Assembly (NCBI RefSeq): GCF_015712065.1
Contig: NZ_JACFYZ010000018.1
Location: 1-64,000 of the forward strand
Reading direction: 5' to 3'
DNA: 64,000 nucleotides
Source of the DNA: Ectopseudomonas chengduensis
GTDB lineage: Bacteria; Pseudomonadota; Gammaproteobacteria; Pseudomonadales; Pseudomonadaceae
The position numbers and the translations under genes are program-made. The notes below the pieces were generated by a model. It saw only the letters and a list, made by a program, of their open reading frames with translations. It ran no database searches and was not told where the DNA came from. Each line of letters starts with the position of its first letter. Within the stretch, counting starts at the first letter, position 1. Positions 56,735 through 64,000 of this stretch are shown piece after piece.

Positions 56735-58537
56735 CTACAGCGACTTCCAGAGCGAGTCAAAATCTTCCTCCCCTGCAGGCTTCTGGCTTTGCGAGGCTGT
56801 GACCGGTGTCCCGGGCGCACCTTCTTCTTCGCCTACGCGGCGATACTCGAACTGGCTGAAGCTGCCGGTGCTGACCTGTCTGCGGGTGAGCAGTGCGCGG
56901 TGTTCTTCGCCGTGGTCGTTGATCAGGACCTTGCTGCCCTCCTGGAATGGCAAGCGCGGCGTGATCAGGCTGGCAGGACGAGAAATAGCGCTGATTTCCG
57001 GTAGCAGCAGGGCGCGCAGAAACTGGCTGTTCTGCTCGGCTTTGCGCAACAGTTGCAGGCCGCAGGGGCGCGCGTGCGGTGCGATCAGCTCGATACCCAT
57101 CTGCGTGCCGCCGCCGCGCACCTGGCGAATCCAGCGCACGATGGCCACGCTCCAGCCCTGGCTGGGGTTGTCTTGTACGCCTAGCAGTTCACCTGCCTGC
57201 AGTTGGCTGGGGACGTCCTTGGGCCAGGACAGGCAATAGCCACCTGGGCTGTGATTGACGATGGGCAGGGGGAAGGTCGGGTAACTCTCGCCATTGTTCT
57301 CAGGCTGCGCCTGTTCACCGGGGGTTACCTTGGTGTACTGAATCTCTTCGAAGTGGATTTCGTCAGCCGCATTGCGCTGGGCATCGAAGGCGTTCGACCA
57401 GACATCAGGCTCGCCCGTGGACGGCTTGAATACCGCAGCGCCCAGCTCTACCGGGCGTTTCAGTACTTCAGCGAACGAGCAGCGTCCGGAGAGGAAGAAA
57501 TGCAGCGCGGTCATACCGATGCACAGGGTCAGGCTGCCTTGCCCCGGCGTGCGCTGGAAGGTGCGCTCGGCGATGTCGCCCCAGGCTGCGGCAACGTGCT
57601 GTAGCAGATCGAGGGTAATGCCCTCCGGAATCATCAGGCGCGATTTGCTGCGCTCTTCTTCGGGGAGTTCCAGGTATTCCTTGATGGCATCGACCAGCGG
57701 CTGCGTATCGATGCCCAGCAGGTTGTGCAATTCGCTGCTCTGATACAACGACTTGTAGCGCGGCGGGCCGTCGACCTGCGGCGCCAGCACGAACAGGCTG
57801 TCGGCATGATCGCCTGGCTGCAGCTTGACCAGTGCGCTCCAGGGTTCCAGCGCTTGCGCCAGGCGGGCGATGCCGTTCTGGCGCATCTGGTTGGTGCGCG
57901 CGCAGCCGAGTAGCAGTGCGGTCACGTAGGTCTGCTCGGTGCTCAGGCCCTGAGTATGGCGTGCCAGTGGGTCGCGAATGACCTGACGCTGCAGGCGCTG
58001 CTCGCAGGCAATCTGATAGAGCTGGTGCAGCTCCAGCCAGAGCCCTTCCGGAACCGGGCAGTAAAGCTGACTGGCACGAATCAGCGGACTGCACAGGCTG
58101 TGGCTGGCGCGTTGCAGGGAGACGGCGAGCAACTGGTCGCGATCCTTGCCGCTGCGGGCGATCACGCGGGAAATGATCAGCTTGTAGCCGACGGCCAGGT
58201 GGTTCTGCAGCGCCTGGCACAGATTGGCCACCTTGCGCGGGCGCTCGTCGAGAACGATGGCCTGGTTGAGAAAGTGACGCTCCAGGTGTTGGCAGACGAA
58301 GCTGACTTCCGGGCGCAGCAGTTCGAGCAACTGCAGGCGATTTTCCGAAGGGGTGAGGAATTGATTGAGTTCCACCAGGCTCTGATACAACTGACGTGCG
58401 GTTTCACCGATGTTCGCCTTGGGCAGGCCTGCGATCCAGCGTTTCAGATCGCGGGGGCTGCCGTCGCAGAAACTGAGGCTCTGCTTGCTCGGCGTGGGAA
58501 CGCGCAACAGTTGAAGGTGGGTACTCTGTCTATCCAT
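56735..58537 (-). CDS. PilZ-like protein next to fimX
   Basis: 600 residues from ATG 58537; the upstream in-frame start (58627) adds an implausible 30 residues. The first about 400 residues are a long helical region without a family I recognise. The C-terminal part carries NHSPGGYCLSWP followed by VAIVRWIRQVRGG and MGIELIAPHARP, the N-x-S-x-x-G and VRW-x-GIEF pattern of PilZ domains; the usual R-x3-R is not evident. By position it is PA4958. A c-di-GMP link with FimX is inference. Confidence 0.68.
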   Translation of the reverse strand: MDRQSTHLQLLRVPTPSKQSLSFCDGSPRDLKRWIAGLPKANIGETARQLYQSLVELNQFLTPSENRLQLLELLRPEVSFVCQHLERHFLNQAIVLDERPRKVANLCQALQNHLAVGYKLIISRVIARSGKDRDQLLAVSLQRASHSLCSPLIRASQLYCPVPEGLWLELHQLYQIACEQRLQRQVIRDPLARHTQGLSTEQTYVTALLLGCARTNQMRQNGIARLAQALEPWSALVKLQPGDHADSLFVLAPQVDGPPRYKSLYQSSELHNLLGIDTQPLVDAIKEYLELPEEERSKSRLMIPEGITLDLLQHVAAAWGDIAERTFQRTPGQGSLTLCIGMTALHFFLSGRCSFAEVLKRPVELGAAVFKPSTGEPDVWSNAFDAQRNAADEIHFEEIQYTKVTPGEQAQPENNGESYPTFPLPIVNHSPGGYCLSWPKDVPSQLQAGELLGVQDNPSQGWSVAIVRWIRQVRGGGTQMGIELIAPHARPCGLQLLRKAEQNSQFLRALLLPEISAISRPASLITPRLPFQEGSKVLINDHGEEHRALLTRRQVSTGSFSQFEYRRVGEEEGAPGTPVTASQSQKPAGEEDFDSLWKSL

Positions 58538-58704
58538 CAAACTCGGATACTCCGGCCACGCAATACCAAGCGGCTCTAGTAATAGTCTTTCGAACTCTAG
58601 CAGTATCTGCCTGTGCTGGCAGCCCATCCGCGCGGACGGCCTGCCTCGCCAGAGTACGGATCTATGACCGAACGGTCGAGATGCGGGTTCCTTTTCTCAG
58701 CGGC

Positions 58705-59565
58705 TCAGTTCTGAACCGTGCCCATCAGCTGGCCCATGCGCACTGCGCTGCCTGCGCCCAGCTCCTGGGCCCATTGCACCTGATTCGGGCCGAACAGGAC
58801 GATGGCAGTAGAGCCCAGTTTGAAGCGGCCCATTTCTGCGCCCTTGGCCAGTTCGATCGGCCCGCGTGCTTGCGCGTCATAGCGGGTGCTCTTCAGCTCG
58901 CGCTTGGGTGGCGTGACCAGGCCGGCCCATACGGTTTCCACGCTGGCAACGATCATCGCGCCCACCAGTACCACGGCCATCGGCCCGCGCTCGGTGTCGA
59001 ACAGGCAAACCACGCGCTCGTTGCGGGCGAATAGTTCCGGCACGTTTTCCGCGGTGGTCTGGTTGACCGAGAACAGGCGGCCCGGCACGTAGATCATCTC
59101 TTTCAGCGTGCCGCCCAGCGGCATATGGACGCGGTGGTAATCCTTCGGCGAGAGGTACACGGTGGCGAACTGGCCGCCCATGAACGGTGCTGCACGTTCG
59201 GCGTCGCCGCCAAGGAGTTCGACCGCGCTGAAACTGTGACCCTTGGCCTGGAAGATGCGGCCGTGCTCGATGGCGCCGAGTTGGCTGACTGCTCCGTCGG
59301 CCGGGCTGAGAATGGCCCCGGGAGTTTCATCCAGCGGGCGCGCGCCGTCTTTCAGAGCGCGGGTGAAGAACGCGTTGAAATGTTCGTAAGCACGCAGGTC
59401 CTCGACTTGCGCTTCGCTCATGTTGACCTGGTACTGCTTGGCGAACCACGAGATCAGCGGATTCTTCAGCCAGCCGATACGGCATTCGGCAACGCAGCCG
59501 ATCAGGCGCGAGAGCAGGTGATGAGGCAGCAGGTACTGGCTGAGGATAAAAAGACGTTGTTTCAT
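58705..59565 (-). CDS. psd: Phosphatidylserine decarboxylase
   Basis: Makes phosphatidylethanolamine at the inner membrane. 286 residues, typical. The autocleavage motif LGST (in GRFKLGSTAIVLF, about 250-254) yields the pyruvoyl group. SPADGAVSQLG and YLSPKDYHRVHMP are family motifs. The ATG at 59565 has AAGGAAAC upstream; a start at 59691 is in frame but adds 42 residues without sense. The rhodanese gene is 70 bases upstream. Confidence 0.95.
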   Translation of the reverse strand: MKQRLFILSQYLLPHHLLSRLIGCVAECRIGWLKNPLISWFAKQYQVNMSEAQVEDLRAYEHFNAFFTRALKDGARPLDETPGAILSPADGAVSQLGAIEHGRIFQAKGHSFSAVELLGGDAERAAPFMGGQFATVYLSPKDYHRVHMPLGGTLKEMIYVPGRLFSVNQTTAENVPELFARNERVVCLFDTERGPMAVVLVGAMIVASVETVWAGLVTPPKRELKSTRYDAQARGPIELAKGAEMGRFKLGSTAIVLFGPNQVQWAQELGAGSAVRMGQLMGTVQN

Positions 59566-59635
59566 CGTGTTTCCTTGAAGGTTCTGAACCGGCATTGGCG
59601 TGGCCAGGCCGGGTGCAACTGAATGGTCGACGGAC

Positions 59636-60451
59636 TCAGCGTTCGATGGGCGTGTCGGGCAGGTTGCCCCACTCGGACCAGGAGCCGGCATAGGCCTTCA
59701 CGCGTGGATAGCCGAGTGCCTTGGCTACCACATAGCTGAAGCCGGAGCGGCGGTGAGTCTGGCAGTGGGTGATCATTTCCTTGTCGGGTGTGATGCCCAG
59801 GCCTTGCAGGATTTCTGCGATATCCGTGCGAATGCGCATACCGCGTTGCGGGTCCATGCCGGCGGTCCACTCGAAATGGGTGGCGCCGGGGATATGCCCG
59901 CCACGCGCTGAACTCAGTTTTTCGCCGCGGTATTCGTCCGCGCCGCGCACGTCCCAGATGGCCAGGTCGACAGCATTCAGGCGCGATTGCAGGTACTCGC
60001 GGGTAGCGGTGGGGGCATCGCTCAGCGTCAGTGTCACCTCGGTGCGGGTCACTGCTGGCGCTTCCTGGCTCAGTTCGAGGCCATCGCTGACCCAGGCCTG
60101 CAGGCCGCCATTGAGGAAGTGGTAGCGCTGATGGCCGATCACGTCGAGCAGCCAGATGAAGCGACCGGCCCAGGGGCCGCCCTCATCGTCGTAGACCACA
60201 TAAACGGCATCCGCGTGATGACCGATATCGGCGAACAGCGCTTCGAGCTGCGCTCGCTCGGGCAGCAGCCCGGGGGCGGGCGGCAGGCCCAGTTGCGTGC
60301 GCTTGGCATCTACCCAGCGCGCGCCTGGGATGTGGCCGGCGGCATAGCGCGCTGCGCTGCTCAGATCGAGCAGGATCAGGTCGGCTGCATCCAGGCGTTC
60401 GGCCAGTTGGGCTGGCTCGATCACCAGTGGCAAGTTGTCGAAGGCGGACAT
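59636..60451 (-). CDS. rhdA: Rhodanese (thiosulfate:cyanide sulfurtransferase), two-domain
   Basis: 271 residues. Two rhodanese domains; the active-site loop of the second reads HCQTHRRSGFS with catalytic Cys (about 230). This loop type is like that of Azotobacter RhdA. ATG at 60451 follows AGGAGG; an in-frame start at 60547 is rejected. It may be co-transcribed with psd and the HDOD gene upstream. Confidence 0.9.
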   Translation of the reverse strand: MSAFDNLPLVIEPAQLAERLDAADLILLDLSSAARYAAGHIPGARWVDAKRTQLGLPPAPGLLPERAQLEALFADIGHHADAVYVVYDDEGGPWAGRFIWLLDVIGHQRYHFLNGGLQAWVSDGLELSQEAPAVTRTEVTLTLSDAPTATREYLQSRLNAVDLAIWDVRGADEYRGEKLSSARGGHIPGATHFEWTAGMDPQRGMRIRTDIAEILQGLGITPDKEMITHCQTHRRSGFSYVVAKALGYPRVKAYAGSWSEWGNLPDTPIER

Positions 60452-60501
60452 GACGGCCTCCTTGAATGAAAAGAGGTCGATTGTAGCGGAAACAGAGCGC
60501 T

Positions 60502-62025
60502 TCAGCGCCCGCGCCTGGAAAAGCTGCCCAGCGCGCGCTCGATGCACTGCACGGTCTTGGTAAAGGCCTGCAGGCTGACGTCATTGAGCGGTTGGCCGCC
60601 CTGGTCGGCCACGACCAGCATCACTACCCGACCGTTGTTGGCCACAGAGCGCAGCAGCAGATGCTCGCTGGGGAACAGGGCCTTGAGGTTGCCTGGCAGC
60701 AGTGCCGAAAACTGCGCCACGTTGCTGGGCGTCAGGCGCAGTTGTCCTGGCGCGCTGAGCAGGCGTTTCAACACCTGGCTTTGTGCCGGGTCGAGGCTCA
60801 GGGTGCTCGCGCTGGCATCGAGCCCCGCCTGTTGCTGGGTTTGCAGGCGGGTGTGCTGGCGATCGGCAAGAAGCAGCAGCACGCGCTTCAGGCCGCAGGC
60901 CTGTAAGGCGTCGCGGGCGCAGGCAGTCAGCTGCGGCACATTGGCAAAGGTGCTGGGCTCGGCGAGCAGGCGTGCACAGTGCTGGCGCCAGGTGGCCAGG
61001 TCATCGCGCTTGGGTGGCGCTGCGGTGCTGACGGCAGGCTTCAGGCGATGGGTGTCCCATGGCCAGATCAGTGCCTGGGCCGGGTGCCAGAGTGCGTGAT
61101 CGTGAATCAGGCGTGCGCTGCTCACGGCGTGCTGGTGCACTTCCTGTTGCAGCTCATTCAGAGGGATCTGCAGGTAAAGTCCGGTAAGACGTTGCCAGCG
61201 CAGGCTGTGCGCGGTATCCCAGGCGTGGTGGGCGGATACTGCCAAGCCGTTGGCCAGCAGCACGCAGTTGCTCGGATGGGTGAGCCAGTGGCGCAGGGGG
61301 ATGTCGGCGTCGAGCATTTGCTGTTGATGCAGCGGATGCTCGTTGTCGCGAGCGATGTGCAGTGCCCGGACCAGTTGGCGACGATCACGCTCGAGCAGGC
61401 GGTAGCCGCGCACGATCCATTCTGGCAGTCGCCAGCGCTCGGCCAGTTTGACGCACAGCTGGATCAAGGTGACGCCGAGTAGCTCTTTCTCGACTGCAGC
61501 GGGTCGCTCACCCTTGAGCAGTACACGTTGCTCCCAGGCCTCGAACAGCTGCGGATGGGCGCACAGCAATGGCCAGATGGGTGAAAGAAACAGCAGGCTG
61601 CAGCCGTGCAGTTCATTCCACAGGCGTGCCAGGCGTGCACCGAACAGGCCACGAGCCTGTTGGCTGGCATGCTGACTGATCAGCAAAATCTGCTTGAATG
61701 CTAGAGGGATGTCGCTTTCTGGCAGGGCAGGCGCCTGGCTGAGAAGGGCTTCGCAGCGGCTCAGGCCGAGGCGCGACAGCGCGGTTTCGACGCTCTCGGC
61801 TGGATCACTGAGGCTGTTGCTCGATTGGTTTGCCTCGCGCAGTACCTGCAGGGCGAAAGAGGGGCTGGACTCTATCGCCTCGGCAATTTCGCGCCAGGTC
61901 CGGCGACTGTCTGCCAGGATGCGACGCAGGCGCACATGCTGCTGCTGCTCGATAGGCAGTGGCAACTTGCCCAGATGTTGGACCCAGGCGTCCAGAGTGC
62001 GTGGCAGAGACTTTGACGTCGGCAT
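60502..62025 (-). CDS. HDOD domain protein
   Basis: 507 residues from ATG 62025. The N-terminal HDOD region (about 20-200) has PIEQQQHVRLRRILADSRRT and SPSFALQVLREANQSSNSLS, as in regulatory HDOD proteins that lack the metal-binding histidines of HD hydrolases. The C-terminal part (about 370-500) has a GAF-like look (CGLKRVLLLLADRQHTRL). Divergent from motA. PA4955 by position. Role unknown; many such proteins sit in signal transduction or motility circuits. Confidence 0.75.
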   Translation of the reverse strand: MPTSKSLPRTLDAWVQHLGKLPLPIEQQQHVRLRRILADSRRTWREIAEAIESSPSFALQVLREANQSSNSLSDPAESVETALSRLGLSRCEALLSQAPALPESDIPLAFKQILLISQHASQQARGLFGARLARLWNELHGCSLLFLSPIWPLLCAHPQLFEAWEQRVLLKGERPAAVEKELLGVTLIQLCVKLAERWRLPEWIVRGYRLLERDRRQLVRALHIARDNEHPLHQQQMLDADIPLRHWLTHPSNCVLLANGLAVSAHHAWDTAHSLRWQRLTGLYLQIPLNELQQEVHQHAVSSARLIHDHALWHPAQALIWPWDTHRLKPAVSTAAPPKRDDLATWRQHCARLLAEPSTFANVPQLTACARDALQACGLKRVLLLLADRQHTRLQTQQQAGLDASASTLSLDPAQSQVLKRLLSAPGQLRLTPSNVAQFSALLPGNLKALFPSEHLLLRSVANNGRVVMLVVADQGGQPLNDVSLQAFTKTVQCIERALGSFSRRGR

Positions 62026-62063
62026 ATTGGCTCGAGTCGAACTGGCTTTTGACCATAACTGGC

Positions 62064-62090
62064 TATAGTCTGGCGTATAAGCTCCGATAA
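62064..62090 (+). promoter_or_regulatory. FliA (sigma28) promoter of motA
   Basis: TATAGTCT (62064-62071), eleven bases, then TCCGATAA (62083-62090) against the flagellar consensus TAAAGTTT-N11-GCCGATAA: six of eight and seven of eight, with exact spacing. It lies 55 bases before the motA ATG, in the right orientation. Typical of late flagellar genes. Confidence 0.75.
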
Positions 62091-62144
62091 TTAGAAGGGT
62101 TGTTTTTAATAACCCGTCCACTAGGCTCTACAAGCGTTTATTCC

Positions 62145-62996
62145 ATGGTAAAAATCTTAGGCATCATTGTCGTCTTTGGCTGTGTGCTCGGCGGGTTCAT
62201 ACTCTCGGGCGGGAAGTTCATGGCATTGGTCCACCCCTTCGAGGTTCTGATTATTGGCGGCGCGGCGCTGGGTGCATTCCTCCAGGCCAACCCCGGCAGC
62301 ATGTTCATGCAGGTTTTCAAGAAATCGCTGAGCATGTTTGGCAGTCGCTTTACCCACGCTTATTACCTCGAAGTGCTCAAACTGCTGTACGAGATCCTCA
62401 ACAAGAGTCGCCGCGAGGGCATGATGGCCATCGAGGCGGACGTCGAAGATCCCAATGCCAGTCCGATCTTCAGCAAGTATCCCGGTGTGCTCAAGGACGC
62501 GCGGATGACTGCGTTCATCTGCGATTACCTGCGCATCATGTCTTCCGGCAACATGGCGCCGCACGAACTCGAAGGCCTGTTCGACATGGAACTGGCCAGC
62601 CTCAAGGAGGAAGTGGAGCACCCGGCGCACGCCGTGGCCAAGGTCGCCGACGGCATGCCGGCCATGGGTATCGTCGCGGCCGTGCTGGGCATCGTGATCA
62701 CCATGTCAATCCTGGCAGAGGCGGACAACGCGCAGATCGGTGAGAAGGTGGGTACTGCTCTGGTCGGTACCTTCCTCGGTATTCTCGCTTCCTACGGTTT
62801 CTTCGGCCCACTGTCGAACGCGCTGGAACACGACGCCAAGGAAGAGCTGAACCTTTACGAAGCGATCAAGGCGACCCTGGTCGCTTCTGCCTCGGGCATG
62901 CCGCCGACCCTGGCCGTAGAGTTCGGGCGCAAGGTGCTGTACCCGGCACATCGTCCGAGCTTCAGCGAGCTCGAACAGGCCATGCGCGGCAGCTAA
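62145..62996 (+). CDS. motA: Flagellar motor stator protein
   Basis: 283 residues with four membrane segments. The proton-channel subunit of the stator. Cytoplasmic loop with charged residues (KSRREGMMAIEADVEDP), the conserved proline stretch GMPAMGIVAAVLGIVI and the usual C-terminus. ATG at 62145 chosen because the family starts MVKILGIIVVFGCVLGGF; the in-frame 62100 start adds 15 residues. Motor protein MotB follows after three bases. Confidence 0.95.
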   Translation: MVKILGIIVVFGCVLGGFILSGGKFMALVHPFEVLIIGGAALGAFLQANPGSMFMQVFKKSLSMFGSRFTHAYYLEVLKLLYEILNKSRREGMMAIEADVEDPNASPIFSKYPGVLKDARMTAFICDYLRIMSSGNMAPHELEGLFDMELASLKEEVEHPAHAVAKVADGMPAMGIVAAVLGIVITMSILAEADNAQIGEKVGTALVGTFLGILASYGFFGPLSNALEHDAKEELNLYEAIKATLVASASGMPPTLAVEFGRKVLYPAHRPSFSELEQAMRGS

Positions 62997-62999
62997 GCC

Positions 63000-63995
63000 A
63001 TGGAAAATAACCAACCCATCATCGTCAAGCGGGTCAAGAAGACCGCTGGCGGACACCATGGCGGTGCCTGGAAGATCGCTTTTGCCGACTTCGCAACCGC
63101 CATGATGGCGTTCTTCCTGGTCATGTGGCTGATGACATCGGCCACTCCGGAACAGAAGAAAGCCATTTCCGGCTATTTCCAGGACCCGATCGGTTTCACC
63201 GAGAGTGCCAGTCCGTACGCCATCGACCTGGGCGGCACGCCTACGCCAGCGCCCGAGCGCACCCTCAATCCGGACATCTCCGAGACGCCGGAGAGTCAAC
63301 CGGATGAGTCCGGCGTCAGTACCGATCAGATCGAAACCCTGGCTGAAAAGATGGAGCAGGAACGTCTGGAACTGCTGTTGCAGGAGCTGCAGAACAAGGT
63401 CGAAGAGAATCCCGAGCTGCAGCGTTTCAAGGACCAGATACTGTTCGAAATCACCCAGGATGGCCTGCGCATTCAGATCATGGACGCCGAGAACCGACCG
63501 ATGTTCGCTCTCGGCAGTGCCAACCTCCAGCCCTATTTCGAAGACATCCTGTTGGCCATGGCCGACACCATTCGCGCGGTGCCGAACAAGATCAGCATCA
63601 GCGGTCACACCGATGCCAAACCGTTCGTAGGGCGCGGCGATTTCGGCAACTGGGAGCTGTCATCCAACCGTGCCAACGCCGCGAGGCGCACGCTGGTGGC
63701 GGGCGGCTATCCGGACGAGCAGGTGGCGCGGGTGGTCGGCTATGCCTCGTCGGCGCTGTTCGACCGCGAGGACCCATTCAATCCGGTCAATCGGCGCATC
63801 GATATCGTTGTGCTGACCAAGAAGGCGCAGCGCGCCATCGAGGGCGAACAAGGCGTCGAGGAAGGCACTACGCCCGCGTCGGGCGAGGCTCCGGCGGACG
63901 CGGCGAGTGAACCGCTAGCGCCAGAGCAGCTACAGCAGCGCCTGAATATCTTCGAAGAAGGCGCCTTGCAGTTCGATCAACTGAATAATCAGTAA
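63000..63995 (+). CDS. motB: Flagellar motor stator protein with peptidoglycan-binding domain
   Basis: 331 residues. One membrane helix with the proton-carrying Asp30 in AFADFATAMMAFFLVMWL, then the plug region and an OmpA-like peptidoglycan-binding domain (about 170-280, ISISGHTDAKPFVG and LSSNRANAARRTL). A long acidic/Ala-rich tail follows. The stop at 63993-63995 is inside the window, so the gene is complete. Confidence 0.95.
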   Translation: MENNQPIIVKRVKKTAGGHHGGAWKIAFADFATAMMAFFLVMWLMTSATPEQKKAISGYFQDPIGFTESASPYAIDLGGTPTPAPERTLNPDISETPESQPDESGVSTDQIETLAEKMEQERLELLLQELQNKVEENPELQRFKDQILFEITQDGLRIQIMDAENRPMFALGSANLQPYFEDILLAMADTIRAVPNKISISGHTDAKPFVGRGDFGNWELSSNRANAARRTLVAGGYPDEQVARVVGYASSALFDREDPFNPVNRRIDIVVLTKKAQRAIEGEQGVEEGTTPASGEAPADAASEPLAPEQLQQRLNIFEEGALQFDQLNNQ

Positions 63996-64000
63996 TCGCC

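Noticed and set aside
58661..58680. GACCG-AA-CGGTC near the psd 3' end as a TetR-type operator.
   Set aside because: Only five-base arms, downstream of psd and upstream of the PilZ-like gene; too short to claim over chance.

Overview
The window is a gene-dense, GC-rich chromosomal segment of a gammaproteobacterium that I read as a Pseudomonas (mendocina/oleovorans-like side of the genus is a guess). The basis is the gene order: from left to right it follows what I remember of P. aeruginosa PAO1 from aceF/aceE (PA5016/PA5015) down to motA/motB (PA4954/PA4953), with a few losses and rearrangements. I see no tRNA, rRNA, CRISPR, prophage or transposase gene. Coordinates and motifs come from reading the sequence; orthologue statements are from memory of families and synteny, and no search was run.

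Layout. 1-3507 (minus): pyruvate dehydrogenase E2 (cut by the window edge, three lipoyl domains) and E1, with twin palindromes in the divergent region before glnE. 3779-7709 (plus): glnE and ilvE, closed by a GNRA-loop terminator. 7770-29533: the lipopolysaccharide core locus: inner core heptosyltransferases and kinase (waaF, waaC, waaG, waaP), an extra GT9-like glycosyltransferase, three kinase-fold proteins (one of them double), a carbamoyltransferase, outer-core glycosyltransferases (wapH-, ssg- and wapR-like), the O-antigen ligase waaL, two more kinase-fold proteins on the opposite strand, the lipid A flippase msbA, mig-14 and dnpA homologues, and hldE, which makes the ADP-heptose precursor. 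The genes overlap or abut in most places, so this is largely one co-expressed surface-assembly unit. Several of the outer-core genes are visibly richer in A+T than the flanks.

29688-32185 (plus): two acyl-CoA dehydrogenases that look like a non-catalytic/catalytic pair. 32265-41565 (minus): a PqiC-like lipoprotein, then (in transcription order) nudF, a DUF1249 gene, cpdA, yqiA, parE, an esterase-like phytase, a retropepsin-like protease and parC. 41805-43885 (minus): thiC under a TPP riboswitch. 44117-51552: a TolC-type outer membrane channel, the Kdo transferase waaA, a LysR regulator divergent from an SMR transporter, an FAD oxidoreductase, an aldo/keto reductase and an unknown protein. 51618-53150 (minus): a membrane protein with a degenerate cyclase-like domain. 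53325-54539: serB. 54603-62025 (minus): fimX, a PilZ-like protein, psd, a rhodanese and an HDOD protein. 62145-63995: motA-motB behind a good FliA promoter match.

The most interesting signals are: an unusually large set of kinase-fold proteins in the LPS locus, two of which lack the catalytic aspartate; the acyl-CoA dehydrogenase pair; two dispersed inverted-repeat elements whose stems keep pairing despite sequence divergence; a hairpin that would bury the start site of the first acyl-CoA dehydrogenase; the twin operators at aceE; and the degenerate cyclase receptor beside serB.
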